Source: Isoetes taiwanensis
Lineage: Eukaryota; Streptophyta; Lycopodiopsida; Isoetales; Isoetaceae
Length of the DNA: 64,000 bases
Assembly (NCBI GenBank): GCA_021234155.1
Contig: JAJEKV010000006.1
Span: 6,111,727-6,175,726 of the forward strand
Reading direction: 5' to 3'
The translations under genes were made by a program, and so were the position numbers. Shown piece after piece: positions 10,890 to 23,002 of the stretch; position 1 is the stretch's first letter, and every line of letters starts with the position of its first letter. The notes beneath the pieces are model-generated. The model had not been told where the DNA came from. It ran no database searches and saw only the letters and a list, made by a program, of their open reading frames with translations.

Positions 10890-12590
10890 TTGTATTTATA
10901 TTTTTAAATAATCACAAAAGACTCATTAAGGGGAGTATCCACCCTTTTAGCCTAGAGCTAATCTCTGTCATAGTAAGTGGTTTGAGGACGCCTCTCAACC
11001 TCATCTTGAGGTTCGCGATCGGATGGCTCTCCAAAGTTTGACGCTCCCTCGTCGACTGCTCGTCCTGCATCCTCGTCTAAGGCTTGGTTCATGTGTTCCA
11101 CTGCTTCCTATAAAAACCAGAAGAATATGGCATTAATGTAGTTCATAAAATTACAATAATTACATACAATGTACATTGGCATTCCCGTGATGTGGGATAG
11201 TTCCCTCTTCATATAACCGTTGATATAGATAAACAGCTCCACGAGTTGTGGCTATTTGTACGTGCTCCTTGCTAGGGGGAAACCCGTATAGCCAGTACTA
11301 TGACAACATGATGAGTATTAGCTAATGACATTTAAATTTCTTATTAAAATTAATGTAAACTAATTTATAGCTCTTACGAATCCGACCGCCGGAGTCCAAG
11401 TGAGATGGAATTCGTTTACTTGAAGTTGCTTTCGCAATCCGTTCTGTATGTTTCTTCAGTGGATCCTTTGCACGTTCGAATGCGATCTGATTGCAAGGCA
11501 CACAACATTGTCACAAGTTAAATTGAACGAATGGCAAAAAAAATAAGAAATACCTTGATATCTTCCTTATGGAGATTAAGTGGTTTAGGAACTTTTGACC
11601 AATCGCCTCCAACTTTTTTGGCATCCAACTTCAATTTATCAATCACTGTTTGCCTTTGATATAAATCGATAGATCAACGCAATATTAAAAAAATAAAAAT
11701 AAGACTATGACTAGGTCATGTACCTCCTTTTTCGTTGAAGCTCGCCCACCATCGACACGAGCTTCTTCCAGTTAAAGCTCTTTGCTTTTTCTATCTCTGG
11801 GAAAGAATCTTTCATTTTATTTTTGACGCTCTCTATTTCGCGGTGGTCATAGGCGCCAGACCACTCCCCTAGACCGCCGGAAGGCTTGAAACCGCGTCCC
11901 TCAGTATAGTATAAAAGACACTTCCGGAGTCATCCTTCTTAGGAAGATTGTCCTTGAAGCATAAATGGTGGGTATATAAATGCGTGTTTATGTCTATCGT
12001 CAACATACATACCCCGTCCTGATAGAAAACTTTTGAGCAACTTACAATTTATTCTAAATGAAGAGGACAAAACAACAAATCTAGATGGCAAAGTACTAAT
12101 ATTTGAGGTTGATATCTTAAATAATATGTTCACATAAAGCTTTCACCAAAAAATTATTATTATTATGATAGTCGGGTATATTCGGGGCCAAATCGCCCGC
12201 CAACTTACGTATTTAAAACAAAGCGAAATGGACGCTCCCCTTCAGTGACAGGACGTTGTCGGGATCCGGACCTCTCCAAGTCAGGCGATTCACGTTGTCC
12301 TTGGGATCCCGAACCCGATAAGTTTGGTGATTCATGTCGTCGTCGCCCTCTTGAACCCTGTGAGTCTTTTGTTCCACTACCTCTTGACCTGGGAAGTAAT
12401 GAGAATGAGCATCTTTAATATGCTGCAACCAAAGAAATGTTTGGTACCTAGTGGATATATATTTACCTGTTGAAATCTCCCTCCAAGTTCCTTGCACCAA
12501 AAAATCTATCCCCGTCTCATGCCTAGGACGGGAGTCCATACTACGTCTACCGACCTCGATATTCTCGCGAGAACGTGGAGGCCGATATAT
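10890..12590 (-). repeat. Dispersed repeat with coding exons, copy 1
   Basis: Aligns over its length with 62090-63835. On the minus strand several blocks read as exons of an unrecognised, mostly charged protein: 12213-12599 (motif HIKDAHSHYFPGQEVVEQ), about 11725-11900 (EWSGAYDHREIESVKNKMKD, then SFNWKKLVSMVGELQRKRR), about 11570-11660 (VGGDWSKVPKPLNLHKEDIK) and about 11380-11490 (AFERAKDPLKKHTERIAKA). Splice-like GT and AG sites lie between blocks. Two copies 50 kb apart suggest a mobile or duplicated gene; I cannot place it in a family. Possible carriers are a DNA transposon or a retrotransposed locus. Confidence 0.6.
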
Positions 12591-12599
12591 AGTCAACAC

Positions 12600-13380
12600 T
12601 ATGTCGATGGGGCATAGGAATTGAAAATTCTGGGGGAAATTGCCTAACCGGCGTCGGTGTCAAAGAGGCAAAATATGCTTAAATTTGTTCTCTCTCAGCG
12701 AGAGACATGCTTGCGAGGAAGGCGGGGAGCGGCGGAGGAGCTGCAGAAGCTACAAATATCACGCAAAAAACAATCCATTTTTTTTTTTAGCATACCAGCC
12801 GCCGTTTTTTGCAATTTTAGCCTATCCACATAGCACTTCCACTTCAGTCAAAACTGAGGTGGCATTGCCTACACTGTCAGATCCTCATTTTTATAAATCA
12901 ATGGCTCTAGAAATTAGAAGATACCAAGAAAAATAGCAACGGAGATGAGAGGAGGCGAATCTGCATCTCCTTTGCTTTTGCAGTAGAACGTTCTTTCCCC
13001 TGTCTTTGCCCATTTCCTCCTTTTCCTCCCTTGTTCAAGCCGTGTTTAAGTTTTGCTGCTTCTTTTCGCCCGCCCTATTTCTTATGGCCGGTGCAAATTC
13101 GCCATCGTTTTCTCTTGTTTTGCCTGTTTGCCGGTTAAAATCGTCCTCTTTTGCCTTCTTGAGATGGGTGATTTTGCTTCCTCTGGATCATCACGTACCT
13201 CCTCGTTCTTTCCTTCCTTGCAGATAGAATGGGTCGTGATTTCTTCTACTTTGGGCCTTATTGGTTTTCCGGTGTTCCTCTTCGACCACTAAATCCCTAA
13301 CGTCTGCATCGCCACTTCCACTACTTCAAATGCTTCTCTCCTGTCTAAGGTGTTGGTCGCGAACGCTGTTGGGCTGGATT
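12600..13380. other. Unassigned region, possible gene 5' flank
   Basis: Mixed composition with pyrimidine-rich stretches. ORFs at 12640-12936, 13006-13227 and 13053-13292 (+) have no recognisable domain and are not supported as genes. Confidence 0.3.
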
Positions 13381-13401
13381 GATCATATGCCAGATAGGTA
13401 A

Positions 13402-13975
13402 ATGGTGGGGATTGACTCCCAAGGCAAGGATTTCCGACAAAAATCCTGCTTCTGTAAGCTACAGGTGCGGATGGCTTTTGTTTTGCAAGAAGATAGATTG
13501 AATGCCATATGTGCATGTTTATTGTCTAAAAGATCCAGGTTTGCATTGAGAAGGTATGCACTCTCTTCTAATAGCATTTGCAGTAACTCTATAATCTTAC
13601 AATCTTACTGTAACTTCATTTTAGACGTTGATTATCCTGAGTGGGGTTGGTCCAATAATTCGATGTTTTTACCATTAATTGCTGGCAAACATGGACGCTT
13701 TGTTACATCTTTTCTTGCTGTTACATGGATGCAAGGAGAAACTGCAGATGGCTGTTAAAAATGGTGAAAACTCCAGACAAGTGGAAGAAAGTATGGGGAG
13801 AGCATATAATGTTATTTTGCAGAGCTACACATCATCTTCAGATAAGCCAAGAACTTCTGCCTTAATTTTAGATATTGCAAAGGCTGTGCTTCTAAACCAA
13901 CTTGGAAACAAGCGAAAAAATATGCTAGAGGAAAGACTGAAAAGAATAAAAAAAGAGTCGGATTGTGAAATTTGA
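13402..13975 (+). pseudogene. Possible multi-exon gene fragment, unknown
   Basis: Two + strand frames look exon-like. 13402-13552 ends AAG before GTATGC, a plausible splice donor. A second part from about 13626 follows a pyrimidine-rich stretch ending TTTTAG. The frame 13679-13975 has an even, soluble-protein composition (for example RQVEESMGRAYNVILQSY) and ends in a basic tail. I recognise no family. It could be a decayed host gene or chance ORFs; no matching promoter or poly(A) signal is evident. Confidence 0.3.
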
Positions 13976-13979
13976 CCTG

Positions 13980-15300
13980 ACAAAGAAAGAGAATGGCTGA
14001 GGTTACTGGTGCGAATGCCATGCAGGAATGAGAAACTAGTCTCAAGGTGCCCATTTTAAACTTAGTGACATTCCTGATTATATTTGCTAACACTACTACA
14101 GAGCTGGGATTGGCAAATTCAGCAGACTTAAAGTTGGACATTCTTCTAGACGGCAGAAGAGAACATTGTTTCTAGAAAAGAAATTAGAAAATTTCTCATC
14201 GGCCTAATAGCTCTTTTTGTTGCCAAGCTTTGCATGAACAAAAACTTCTGCAGCAGGTAATTTATTCAAGTTATGTTTCAAATAATGCATCACCATGTTC
14301 TTCAACTGCAATAGATTAATTTTTGCCTGGCTTTAATGGCGACTCCATATGCACTACTCTGTCTCTGTAAACAAATGGCAATAGAAAGCTCTGATGCAGT
14401 GAGAAAAATCTTCAATCTTACTTTTTACAACAGCTCAAAACTGCATGGATGATTTAGTATGTTCAAACTGTATTATAAGCCTGGGTGACTTGGCAATTCA
14501 ATTTCCAAACATACTAGAACCATAGATAGACATATTTATGCTCAGCTTGAGGATAAATCCACTCTTGTGAAAATTGCTGCATTAGTGAGATCCCACCTGA
14601 TATGAAATGGTATGGTAAAAACCGATTTTAAAGTTTTTTGCATCTGGAGTTTCTCATACAAGAACAACCGTCAAGCTCTGCTCTATCATGTGTAGATAGA
14701 GAGATCAAGCTTAGATCATAAGTTTCGTTACATTTGCTATCAACTTTTCTGTAGCTTTGCCCAGTATGCAGTGCCGAATTATCTTGGAGTTCTTCATAGA
14801 AGAACAAGAACAACTATCAAGCTTTGTTCTATCCTGGATTTTTGTGGGCTACAGCACGCCACATACTCTCAAAGCCTCCAGCAGTAACTTTATAATATCT
14901 TTCCATCACTGCAACAAGAACAAGTGTTGCCAGGACCTCCTGTATGGAGATTTGACTTTCGTTGTATGTTCTAAGATAGTAACAATGCCCAACTTACTTG
15001 AATATGAGGATGGACCGCTATTGCTGGATGGGAACTCATCACAAAGCCGGTGAAGATCAATGTTTCTATCTATCAATTTGAGTTAGAAGATTATCCTGCA
15101 GGGGAAATTGGAGGCCATGTAGAACTGTCCATGAACTTCATGATGTAGTTTAAAAACATACATTCGCGGCCTTCTCAATTCTAGGTTTTAATGATGCCAT
15201 GTTGTTCGACAAATAGTTTTGAAGAACAAGAAGCTCTTTTAACTGAGAAAGCTGCGACCTGTCACAGAGATTGATCTGTTACATCAACAATTTATTCACC
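13980..15300. other. Intergenic, no supported gene
   Basis: Non-coding appearance. A diverged repeat of the motif AGAACAA(C/G)...TCAAGCT(C/T)TG(C/T)TCTATC occurs at about 14660 and 14800. Confidence 0.4.
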
Positions 15301-15307
15301 TTTGTTT

Positions 15308-15411
15308 TCACTGATTTTTCTTGAAGTTGCCTATTAAGAGCTTTTACAATTTTAGAATTTCACCGATTTTTCTTGAAGTTGCCTATTAAGAGCTTTTACA
15401 ATTTTAGAAAC
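15308..15411. repeat. 52-bp tandem duplication
   Basis: The unit starting CTGATTTTTCTTGAAGTTGC at 15311 recurs at 15363 with one base change. Confidence 0.85.
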
Positions 15412-16020
15412 ATTATGATGTAGCATGTTTTGTAATTGGTAAGACTTTATCAGCATTTCATATATTATACCACCAGTCTAAAAGATGACAAAACTACAAA
15501 TTACCTAGATGTATCAAAACTAGAAGGACCTCTCCAGACCTCTCCCCATTTCAATGCAATCATAAACAAAAACACTTGAACTTATGCAATATCCCTTGAT
15601 GTCGTTGAGACTATTTCTATTACGAAATTATTGTGTGGTCTTTGAAGTAGCATACAGATGTGCTTGTGCCATTGTAGTTACGATAATTGACATTGTATCG
15701 GATGGTTTTGTTGAAACCAACATTGTGCGAAACGGTTTGATCATGGCCTGTACACATGTGTTGCTATGGATTTGGATCATTTCCAAGCATCCGTTTAGTG
15801 AGGCATATGGGAAAATGTTGTATAACTATAGGTGTGCATCTCAGGTTCATTGGCCAACATGGTTTGCCCTAAGAGAAATGTTGTAAAATAATATACCCTC
15901 GTGCAAGATGAATTAAAAATTGAACAACTTCACATTGCAGTGATTTACAAGTGTTTGTTGAGTTCAACTAGTCTGCGAGTATTTAGTTTCCCTCTTCAAT
16001 CAATCTCTTCTCTTTAACAC
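15412..16020. other. Intergenic, nothing recognised
   Basis: The ORF at 15584-15886 (+, 100 codons) is hydrophobic but matches nothing known to me and lacks gene context. Confidence 0.35.
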
Positions 16021-16024
16021 ATTA

Positions 16025-16080
16025 TCTATCTATCTCCCTACCTACCTACCTACCCATCCATCCATCCATCCATCTATCTA
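16025..16080. repeat. Compound tetranucleotide microsatellite
   Basis: Runs of TATC, CTAC, CATC and again TATC. Confidence 0.9.
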
Positions 16081-17061
16081 TAACACATTATAAGCATATA
16101 TGTTTGCTTTTTTTTAGTAAGTATGTAACGGAAATAAGTAGCATCTCTTTGGGGAAATTTCCCAGAAAGTCCTTATCTATAAATTTCCAAAATCCCCCTT
16201 TGCTCCAAAACCTACAGAAAAATTCCTCGCCCGACCAATTGGGTCTTGATGAGAACTAATGGTGATCCTTGCTGATATAATTAGCGTCATATCAAGCTAT
16301 GTCTTTCCAGTTATATCTAAAAACAATTATTCCTACTTTGCTTTATTGAAATGTGATGCTTAGCATCCAAAACCAAATACATTCATCATTAACATGATAT
16401 ATGGTATCAAAATCTACCTTACACATATTTGCTACTCTTCCCTCAATAATTGGATCATGAGCTGCATCAAAACCTACATTTTATTGGATATGGGCAAGCA
16501 TACATAGCAATAAGAATTTGCTTACCCATACCTTCATGTTCGAGGATAAGTGAATATGCACAAGTAAGACTACGCAACAGGCAATATGAACTGAAGATGT
16601 AGCTACTAACTAGAACACCACTACATCTAACCATTATTGCCCCCCAAAAGAAAAAAGAAAAGTTTTTTTTTTTGAGGGGGGTCGGGGGTGGTGGGAGAGA
16701 GAAAGGAAACCTGAAACGACAACCTCACCCACGATCAACAAAAAATAACAACCCGAAAAATATGCAACCACGCCCGAGGTGCCATCGGAGTGCAAATCAA
16801 TGTGGCATCACCTTTTTATTGCTACTCCAAGCATAAATATGGAGCATGGAATAAAAAAATCAGAATATTTTGTAGCACTTAGCGTAAAATTTTGATCTTA
16901 GCAAAAAATGTATCAAAAATATTGCAGCCTTTGTATATGTATCCATTTGCTAATAAAGCATGCAAAAAATATATTAAACCTTATACCTCAAGCGCATGCA
17001 GAAAACCTACAAAGGCTTGTACTCAGAATATGATTAATTATTATATTATTGTGTGCATTCA

Positions 17062-17064
<3 letters not shown>
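16081..17064. other. Intergenic, nothing recognised
   Basis: AT-rich; a purine-rich G tract at about 16665-16710. No supported gene. Confidence 0.4.

Positions 17065-17157
<93 letters not shown>
17065..17157. repeat. (TC)n microsatellite
   Basis: 93 bp of uninterrupted TC. The Leu-Ser and Glu-Arg repeat ORFs across it are artefacts of the dinucleotide. Confidence 0.98.
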
Positions 17158-17158
<1 letters not shown>

Positions 17159-18304
17159 AAGAAGACAAAACTTTGCCAAAGTCTCCTGGTGTGCCTTTTG
17201 CTAGTTTTTTTTTTTTTTTTATAGAGGCTATCTTAATACCCAAACCCGTTGCTATAGTGACAGATGGAGGTTGGCTACTTGGAACATCAGCACGATTGCC
17301 CCTACCTCGTGGAGTCCTCCTCCTATTTTCTCTAAACTCTTCCCTTTCCTTTACACAACAAAACTCCATGCATAAACCTACATACCTAATTAGAGGGTAA
17401 AGCGTATAAGAGCTGCAGGTGTTTGTGCATAATGCATTCGCGCGGCTTGTTTCGTAGAAGCGATGGTGCGATTGAAGCAATGTAGCCATGACGATAGAGA
17501 AGCATCTCTGTTCTGTGACATAGCTGCCGCTTCTTTGGATGCAGGGCCGTAGGGTGCAGAGCGATTTTGTTGCTTTTTCTTTTTTCCCTCTATTCTATTC
17601 TGTTTCATCTCGTTCGATTCTGTTTCATTTGCCTTTTCTTTTTCCCTCTGTTCTATTCTATTTCATTCTTGTCAATCGGGTTTATTTAATCCGCTGTTTG
17701 CAGCCATTGTGCCTTAGAATTGATGAATTAAGCATCGTTAAAAACTTCCCAACTTTGCTAGAATTGCCCACGGTAGGAGAGTTCAATTTCTTAATTAATT
17801 TGCTCTAAATTAAGTAGAGTATACCTTGGTTTGTGATTGACTACATCATTAACTTCGATACCATGATGAGATGGAAATGGCAGTTTGACCCCATCAAGCG
17901 GTCAAGGGACAGCCAAGGCATCTCCATTTGGAATCACTCATGGAATATTCTTATAATCAATGGCTCAAAACAAACGATAATATGAAACAAACGATAATAT
18001 GAAATAATGGCCATGCTTTTCCTTCAAATTTAGCAAGCTTACAAATATGTACAACTTGATGGACACCTACAATAAAATTGTATTTATGCCCCGCAACGTC
18101 GAGCACCCATTACTAGTAAGCTTTTAAAATTAATTAATGGCAAGGATATGATGCCTAACTTATTTTTCAATTTTCTTAAATAATCAACATTTGTGATTCT
18201 TCTACTCATAGAGATGTTGAAAAAACTAAATCCCATATGAACACAATGCGAGACGTATAGCAGCAAGGATTAACTTCATGACAAAAATGGATAAATGTAA
18301 CGGC
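17158..18304. other. Intergenic, no supported gene
   Basis: Includes a T-run (17206-17220) and pyrimidine-rich sequence at 17570-17670. ORFs here are extensions of the microsatellite or chance frames. Confidence 0.4.
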
Positions 18305-18307
18305 AAT

Positions 18308-18332
18308 GTGGCACTATTTCTAGTAGTGGCCC
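18308..18332 (-). mobile_element. Possible CACTA-type terminus
   Basis: On the minus strand CACTACTAGAAATAG resembles a CACTA transposon end. No matching second end was found in the window, so this may be chance or one end of a decayed element. Confidence 0.25.
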
Positions 18333-18489
18333 ACATATGCATGGGAAGGTTGGGGCACCAGTTTTGGCCGTTTCTTTTTATTTCTACATTACAAGATAGT
18401 CAAATATGAAGAGACGCATGGGGAAGATAGATCCACTCAAACCAAGTGTCCTTTTGAGTTTGATCATGAGGTCAGAGGGTGCATTTGTC

Positions 18490-18617
18490 TATTCAAAGGG
18501 TTTGAGCCGAATTGGCCAATGAAGGAGGTGCTTGGAGTATTGGAAGGACTTCATATTCAAAGGGTTTGAGCCAAATTGGCCAATCAAGGAGGTGCTTGGA
18601 GTGTTGGAAGGACTTCA
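18490..18617. repeat. 64-bp tandem duplication
   Basis: The unit TATTCAAAGGGTTTGAGCC... at 18490-18553 is repeated at 18554-18617 with three base changes. Confidence 0.9.
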
Positions 18618-18784
18618 GGGTAAAGAAGGCTTTTTAGATAAGAATCTCCGCTTTAGCCCATGATAGAAAACTTTTTGGAAGATTTTTAGGTTTTTTTCCT
18701 ATGGGTCCGTCATATGGTCATATATCATTAGTCGATGCTGCCAACGTGGCATGATGTAAAAAATACCATCTATCTATAAGGGTG

Positions 18785-19160
18785 AGATTCCACTGCCGCA
18801 GACGGCAGTTCTCTGTTTAACCGGAACTGCCTGCCCTAAAAAAGCCCTTGCTCGATTCCACTACAAAAATTGTCTCTGGCTGAATTGAAGTCGTGGAGCA
18901 AATCGATCGGTGATGAAGAGTGTCTGTCAAAGATTTAGGCCCGGTAATTGCTTCTCACCTAATTGTCGGGGTCCATCCCCTGACAGTTATCCGACAAATT
19001 CTGGCTTCCCCAGCCTCTCCCTAATGCTCCACATCATCTTCCCAAACCTAAACTACCGCTGCTCGTGGAATCAGAGTGCAACTCCGAAAGTTTGTGATCA
19101 TTCAATTTGATTGGGTTGCTGCTAAAAGCCGGGCACTAACAGCCGCTAGTGGAATCTGGG
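18785..19160. mobile_element. Possible MITE
   Basis: About 375 bp, GC-richer than its flanks, with inverted ends AGATTCCACT(GCCG) and AGATTCCACT(AGCGG). The match beyond 10 bp is imperfect and no clear target duplication is visible. Confidence 0.3.
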
Positions 19161-19372
19161 CCTAAAAATGATGCAAATTTCCGGTTGAAAAATCCTTGAC
19201 GGTTTATAGAGTGGATTTTATGATCAGTCGCCCATTTAGAATGGTCAACTGATATGGGCATGGGAAGTCATGATATATTGAGTGAGCAATTGATGATGAG
19301 AGGGAGTGCTATTTATAGAAACGATTAAATATAGAAACCATGTAACTCCAAAATATCGCTAAACCACACGCG

Positions 19373-19382
19373 GCTTTAAAAA
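19373..19382 (+). promoter_or_regulatory. Possible TATA box of GYF/CCCH gene
   Basis: CTTTAAAAAC lies about 350 bases before the start codon, followed by a pyrimidine-rich leader (19550-19730) typical of plant 5' UTRs. The assignment rests on position and composition only. Confidence 0.3.
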
Positions 19383-19730
19383 CCGGGGTGCGTTATAGCC
19401 CATACACAGCCTTCTCGTGCATGCATGCACGCCACCTCTTATTCCGGCATCGCCTGGACTCTCACTACTACAAATTCAGCAGCAATCCGAAGAACAAATA
19501 AAGAAATAGCTTACCTAATTCCGGTGGCCGCCTTTATGGCCCTTCCAGAGCAAACCCTTTTTTTTCCTTCGCCGGATCAGCCCGCTTTCCTTCAGATCTG
19601 AAAATCTGCCCCGTTTCTGGGCCCTTTCCCCTGTTTCTTCCGTGGGTTTTTTTGGGTTTTGTGATTGGTTAGGTTTTCGGCTGAATCGCCTTTCTGATTA
19701 GGGTTCCCAATTTTTTTTTGTTTCTGGATA

Positions 19731-21437
19731 ATGAGATTATTTGGCGTCAATATCCCTGTTTCTGAAGCTGGATTGAATGGTGCAAAGTACAAAGATGCTT
19801 GCCGGAGTAAGGATTTGCTTGAAACGGATCCGGAAATTGGAAAAAGAAGCCATGACGACGACCTTTTATTGAAGCAGAATCATGAAGATAGCGGAAAAAT
19901 CCCAAAACAAGAAGATTTGAAAGAATTGGAGGTAGATACAGGTTTCAGATTGATAAATTCGACAGATTCAGATGTTTTCGCATCAAAAACAGAGGCGGCG
20001 ATTCATGCAAGGCCGGAAAATGGATCAAATATTATTTACCCTAATCCAGGGGATGAAATCGGCAAAAAAATGCAAGAAACAGCATTACAATCCGGAAACG
20101 GGGAACGAAACGGAGATCGGGACATGCATTATCATGATCAGACATCAAGACATGAAAAGGAGGCACCATCGTTTTATTCATGGGCAGAACCAACATGCAG
20201 GGAAGCTTTTCTTCTACCCCATCCTCCTCCCATTCATTCTGAACCTGTTACCATTCCCCAACATGGTTTTCAACAGTATGTAACTACAAGAAATTATGAC
20301 GACCATGTGCCAGATATCACCAGCATCATCAGCCATGATGTAGTTGAGCAGGCATGGCTATACAGAGATCCCGGCGGACTCGTGCGCGGTCCCTTTTCGA
20401 TCCGGCAGTTGAAGAGTTGGGGTACTGCTGGCTTGATCCCAATTGATTTGGGGGTCTGGAAGATGGATCAGCTTGGTGATGAAGCTGTCAAATTAAAGGA
20501 CTTGCTTGCACATATTCCTGCTGAGGCTTTTGCTAGCAGATATTTGAAAGTTTGGCGATATGAATACCCCGAAGGGCAGACCCAAGGACCATTTTCCTTG
20601 GATGAGATTATAAAATGGGGCAGACTATTGCCTTATTGCAAGAAAGTTCCAATTTGGAGAAATACTCCAGAAGGAAAGGATGTTGTGTATTTGGAGGAGG
20701 CACTTGCAGGAGATTTTTTAGAAAAATTAGATGACAGGGATGAATTGAGTGCTAGGTTGAAACGAACAGCTGGTCTGAAGCAAGGTTTGATGCTAGAGCA
20801 AAAGCAAGACTTGATCTTGGAGTCCTATGAGAATATAGTCAATGATCCAAAAGATGCTGAATCATGTTCACTGGAACATAGAAATGATTTAGAGAAGGAA
20901 GGTACATGCCAAGAAGAGGTTGGAAAGAAAAGGCGGTGGTGGAATAAGGATTCTTCTATCCACAGCTCTTCAAAAAGCACCCGCCATTGGTCTCACCAAA
21001 GTATAGATAGGCCCTCCTATGATAAACATGATACGAGAGTTCATGGTTCCGAACATACCCATAAAAAGGGAGATACATCATCCCTAAGGTGTTATGATAT
21101 GACATTAGATGATAGAATTAAGGAGAGAAGACAAGAAGGAAATAAGTCAAGACGATCAGTCCATGGCTCAAGAACAGAAGCATCTGAAATGTCAGAATAC
21201 CAAACTGGAAGCCGAGCACAGCACGCGGCATCTGCACTATCAGAACGCAGACGGCGGACTAAAAGCACGCTTCCACCCCCCCAAGAGGTTCAATGTCGAT
21301 ATTACAGCAAAGGATACTGCAGGAATGGAGACAAGTGCATGTTTGGGCACTGGTAAGCCTTCTGTTTCTTAATGCTGTTATCTCTATATCTCTTTTCTAA
21401 AGGATGTCTTACATTGTTAAAACCTTGCAGGCGGTGA
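19731..21437 (+). CDS. GYF-domain and CCCH zinc finger protein (NERD C-terminus-like)
   Basis: About 541 residues, the only convincing host gene here. Two GYF-type domains, at about 207-260 (WLYRDPGGLVRGPFSIRQLK) and 275-325 (WRYEYPEGQTQGPFSLDEII), each keep the GPF core that binds proline-rich peptides. A basic, Arg/Ser/His-rich region (400-510) precedes a C-terminal CCCH finger at 522-540 with exact C-x7-C-x5-C-x3-H spacing, likely to bind RNA. The layout resembles the C-terminal part of the plant protein NERD (CCCH protein 19) and its paralogue CCCH 44, without their PHD, SWIB and Plus-3 domains, so it is either a short relative or a partial copy. The start ATG follows in-frame stops and a 5' UTR-like leader. 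The N-terminus MRLFGVNI contains an R/KLFGV-type repression motif. An unspliced stop occurs at 21354-21356. A donor TG/GTAAGC (21353) and acceptor TTGCAG (21430) would instead give a stop at 21435-21437 with one extra Arg. Confidence 0.88.
21353..21430 (+). other. Predicted intron at the 3' end of the GYF/CCCH gene
   Basis: 78 bp, GTAAGC at the 5' end, T-rich body, CCTTGCAG at the 3' end. Splicing joins CACTG to GCGGTGA, so the stop codon moves to the next exon and the protein changes by one residue. Confidence 0.6.
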
Positions 21438-21504
21438 TATGAGCCTTATACATCTATGACAACTTTTGTTTTGTTGTCTGGATGCTCATCATGTTGGAGT
21501 AGAT

Positions 21505-21510
21505 AATAAA
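21505..21510 (+). terminator. Possible poly(A) signal of GYF/CCCH gene
   Basis: AATAAA 70 bases after the stop codon; a plausible but unproven polyadenylation signal. Confidence 0.35.
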
Positions 21511-22520
21511 GCTAGCCACTGAAGGGAACACTCAACCAAAGGAAAAGAAATTCGGGGAAGAAAACAACTTCAGGTTGGAAATAAGCAAATTCAGATTCTT
21601 CTATCAGAAGCATGTACATGTTCAATAGGCGAAAGTTTTGTTTGGAACATAGGTTTTTTCAACTGTTATTTTTCTTTTAATGACAACAATGTATAGATGG
21701 ATATTGAATTGCCCTTGTAAGTGGGAAGAAGTGAGGAAGCTTGAACCACAGATTCAACAGAATTGTTCACATAGACTTAACAGCACAAAGAGGTTTGGAA
21801 GTATGTACATTTTTCCTGGGTATACTTTCACTAAACTGAAGCAAGCCATCTTAAATTGATGAAACTCCTCTCTAAACCTTTTATGCAGAGGGAAGCAGCG
21901 GTATTCATTTCTTAACTCGTTCTAAACTATGATGAAAACTACAATATGATTGCCAGAGTATTCGAGAATGGCACATGATGATTATGAGAGGCAGACTACA
22001 ATACACGATATTGCATACGTCATAGGATGCCCTGTGATGGAAGACGTTTAACATTTGCACTTGAAATTTTCAGGAAACAAACGCTACTACATTTTGGCAA
22101 ACAGGGTCAGCTGGATGATTTAGAATCATATGTGTAGAGATTCAACTTGCTGTTTGATTATACCGAGAATGAGAATAAAGCTACTCTGAGATTGGAGGAC
22201 ATAGTACTTATAAATACTTGATGCTTCCATAAAGGAGTTGCCATACCTGCAGGGCAAATAGTATACCAAATTCTTAATGCGGAAAAATAAGTCTACAGCA
22301 TAGAAGAGAATACCATGTGCAGGAGAGTTTTTATCTAGGTCAATCTTATAAGAAATAAGTACAGAGATCGCAGCATGTAATATTCACTGCAGGTGTGCTT
22401 GGTTGTGAGAAGAAAACAAGTTCATTGTTTAAAAGAAAAAAGTAAAAGAGGCAAAGTGCAAATTGTGTTAGGAGTAGCTTTTAGGTTTGCATCCCAGAAC
22501 ACTTGTGGAATGCAGTGGCA
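21511..22520. other. Downstream intergenic region
   Basis: AT-rich; may contain further 3' UTR of the GYF/CCCH gene. No supported coding sequence. Confidence 0.35.
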
Positions 22521-22652
22521 CGTACCATGGACGTGCAAAAAACGATTAAGGGCGGTGCAAAAGATTATGAGAAGTTGTCTTAAAGGCGTACCATGGACGT
22601 GCAAAAAACGATTAAGGGCGGTGCAAAAGATTATGAGAAGTTGTCTTAAAGG
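22521..22652. repeat. Perfect 66-bp tandem duplication
   Basis: CGTACCATGGACGTGCAAAA... at 22521-22586 is repeated exactly at 22587-22652. Confidence 0.95.
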
Positions 22653-22884
22653 AGGTGCAGTGCAGAAGAATTAGGAGGAGATTTTGTTTTTAAGAAATTT
22701 GAAGTCATGTCAAGGGCACCAAGGAATTATGGCTGGATATTTTGAAGGCAGGGCACCAAAGGCATCCCAGGGGAAGTGCAAAAGAACCAAAAAGAATAAA
22801 GAATGGCTCGATATTTCCGAGGCATGCCGAGTTCAGGCTTGGATATTTCTTTCAATGTTTATATAAGCAAATAAATATATCTAA

Positions 22885-22950
22885 TAGAGAGAGAGAAAAA
22901 AAAAGAAAAACAAAAACAAAAACAAAAAAAAAAGAAAAGAAAACAAACAT
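22885..22950. repeat. A-rich low-complexity tract
   Basis: GA then AAAAAC-type repeats. Confidence 0.85.
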
Positions 22951-23002
22951 AAGTAAATACATGACCATGTAGGGTGATTTGCATGCCCAAATCGATATGC
23001 CT

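Noticed and set aside
12640-13292. Plus-strand ORFs as a host gene
   Set aside because: No domain, no clear exon boundaries, low-complexity composition.
17046-17489. Leu-Ser and Arg-Glu repeat ORFs
   Set aside because: Artefact of the (TC)n tract at 17065-17157.
18308-18332. Full CACTA transposon
   Set aside because: Only one terminus-like motif, no partner end and no transposase.
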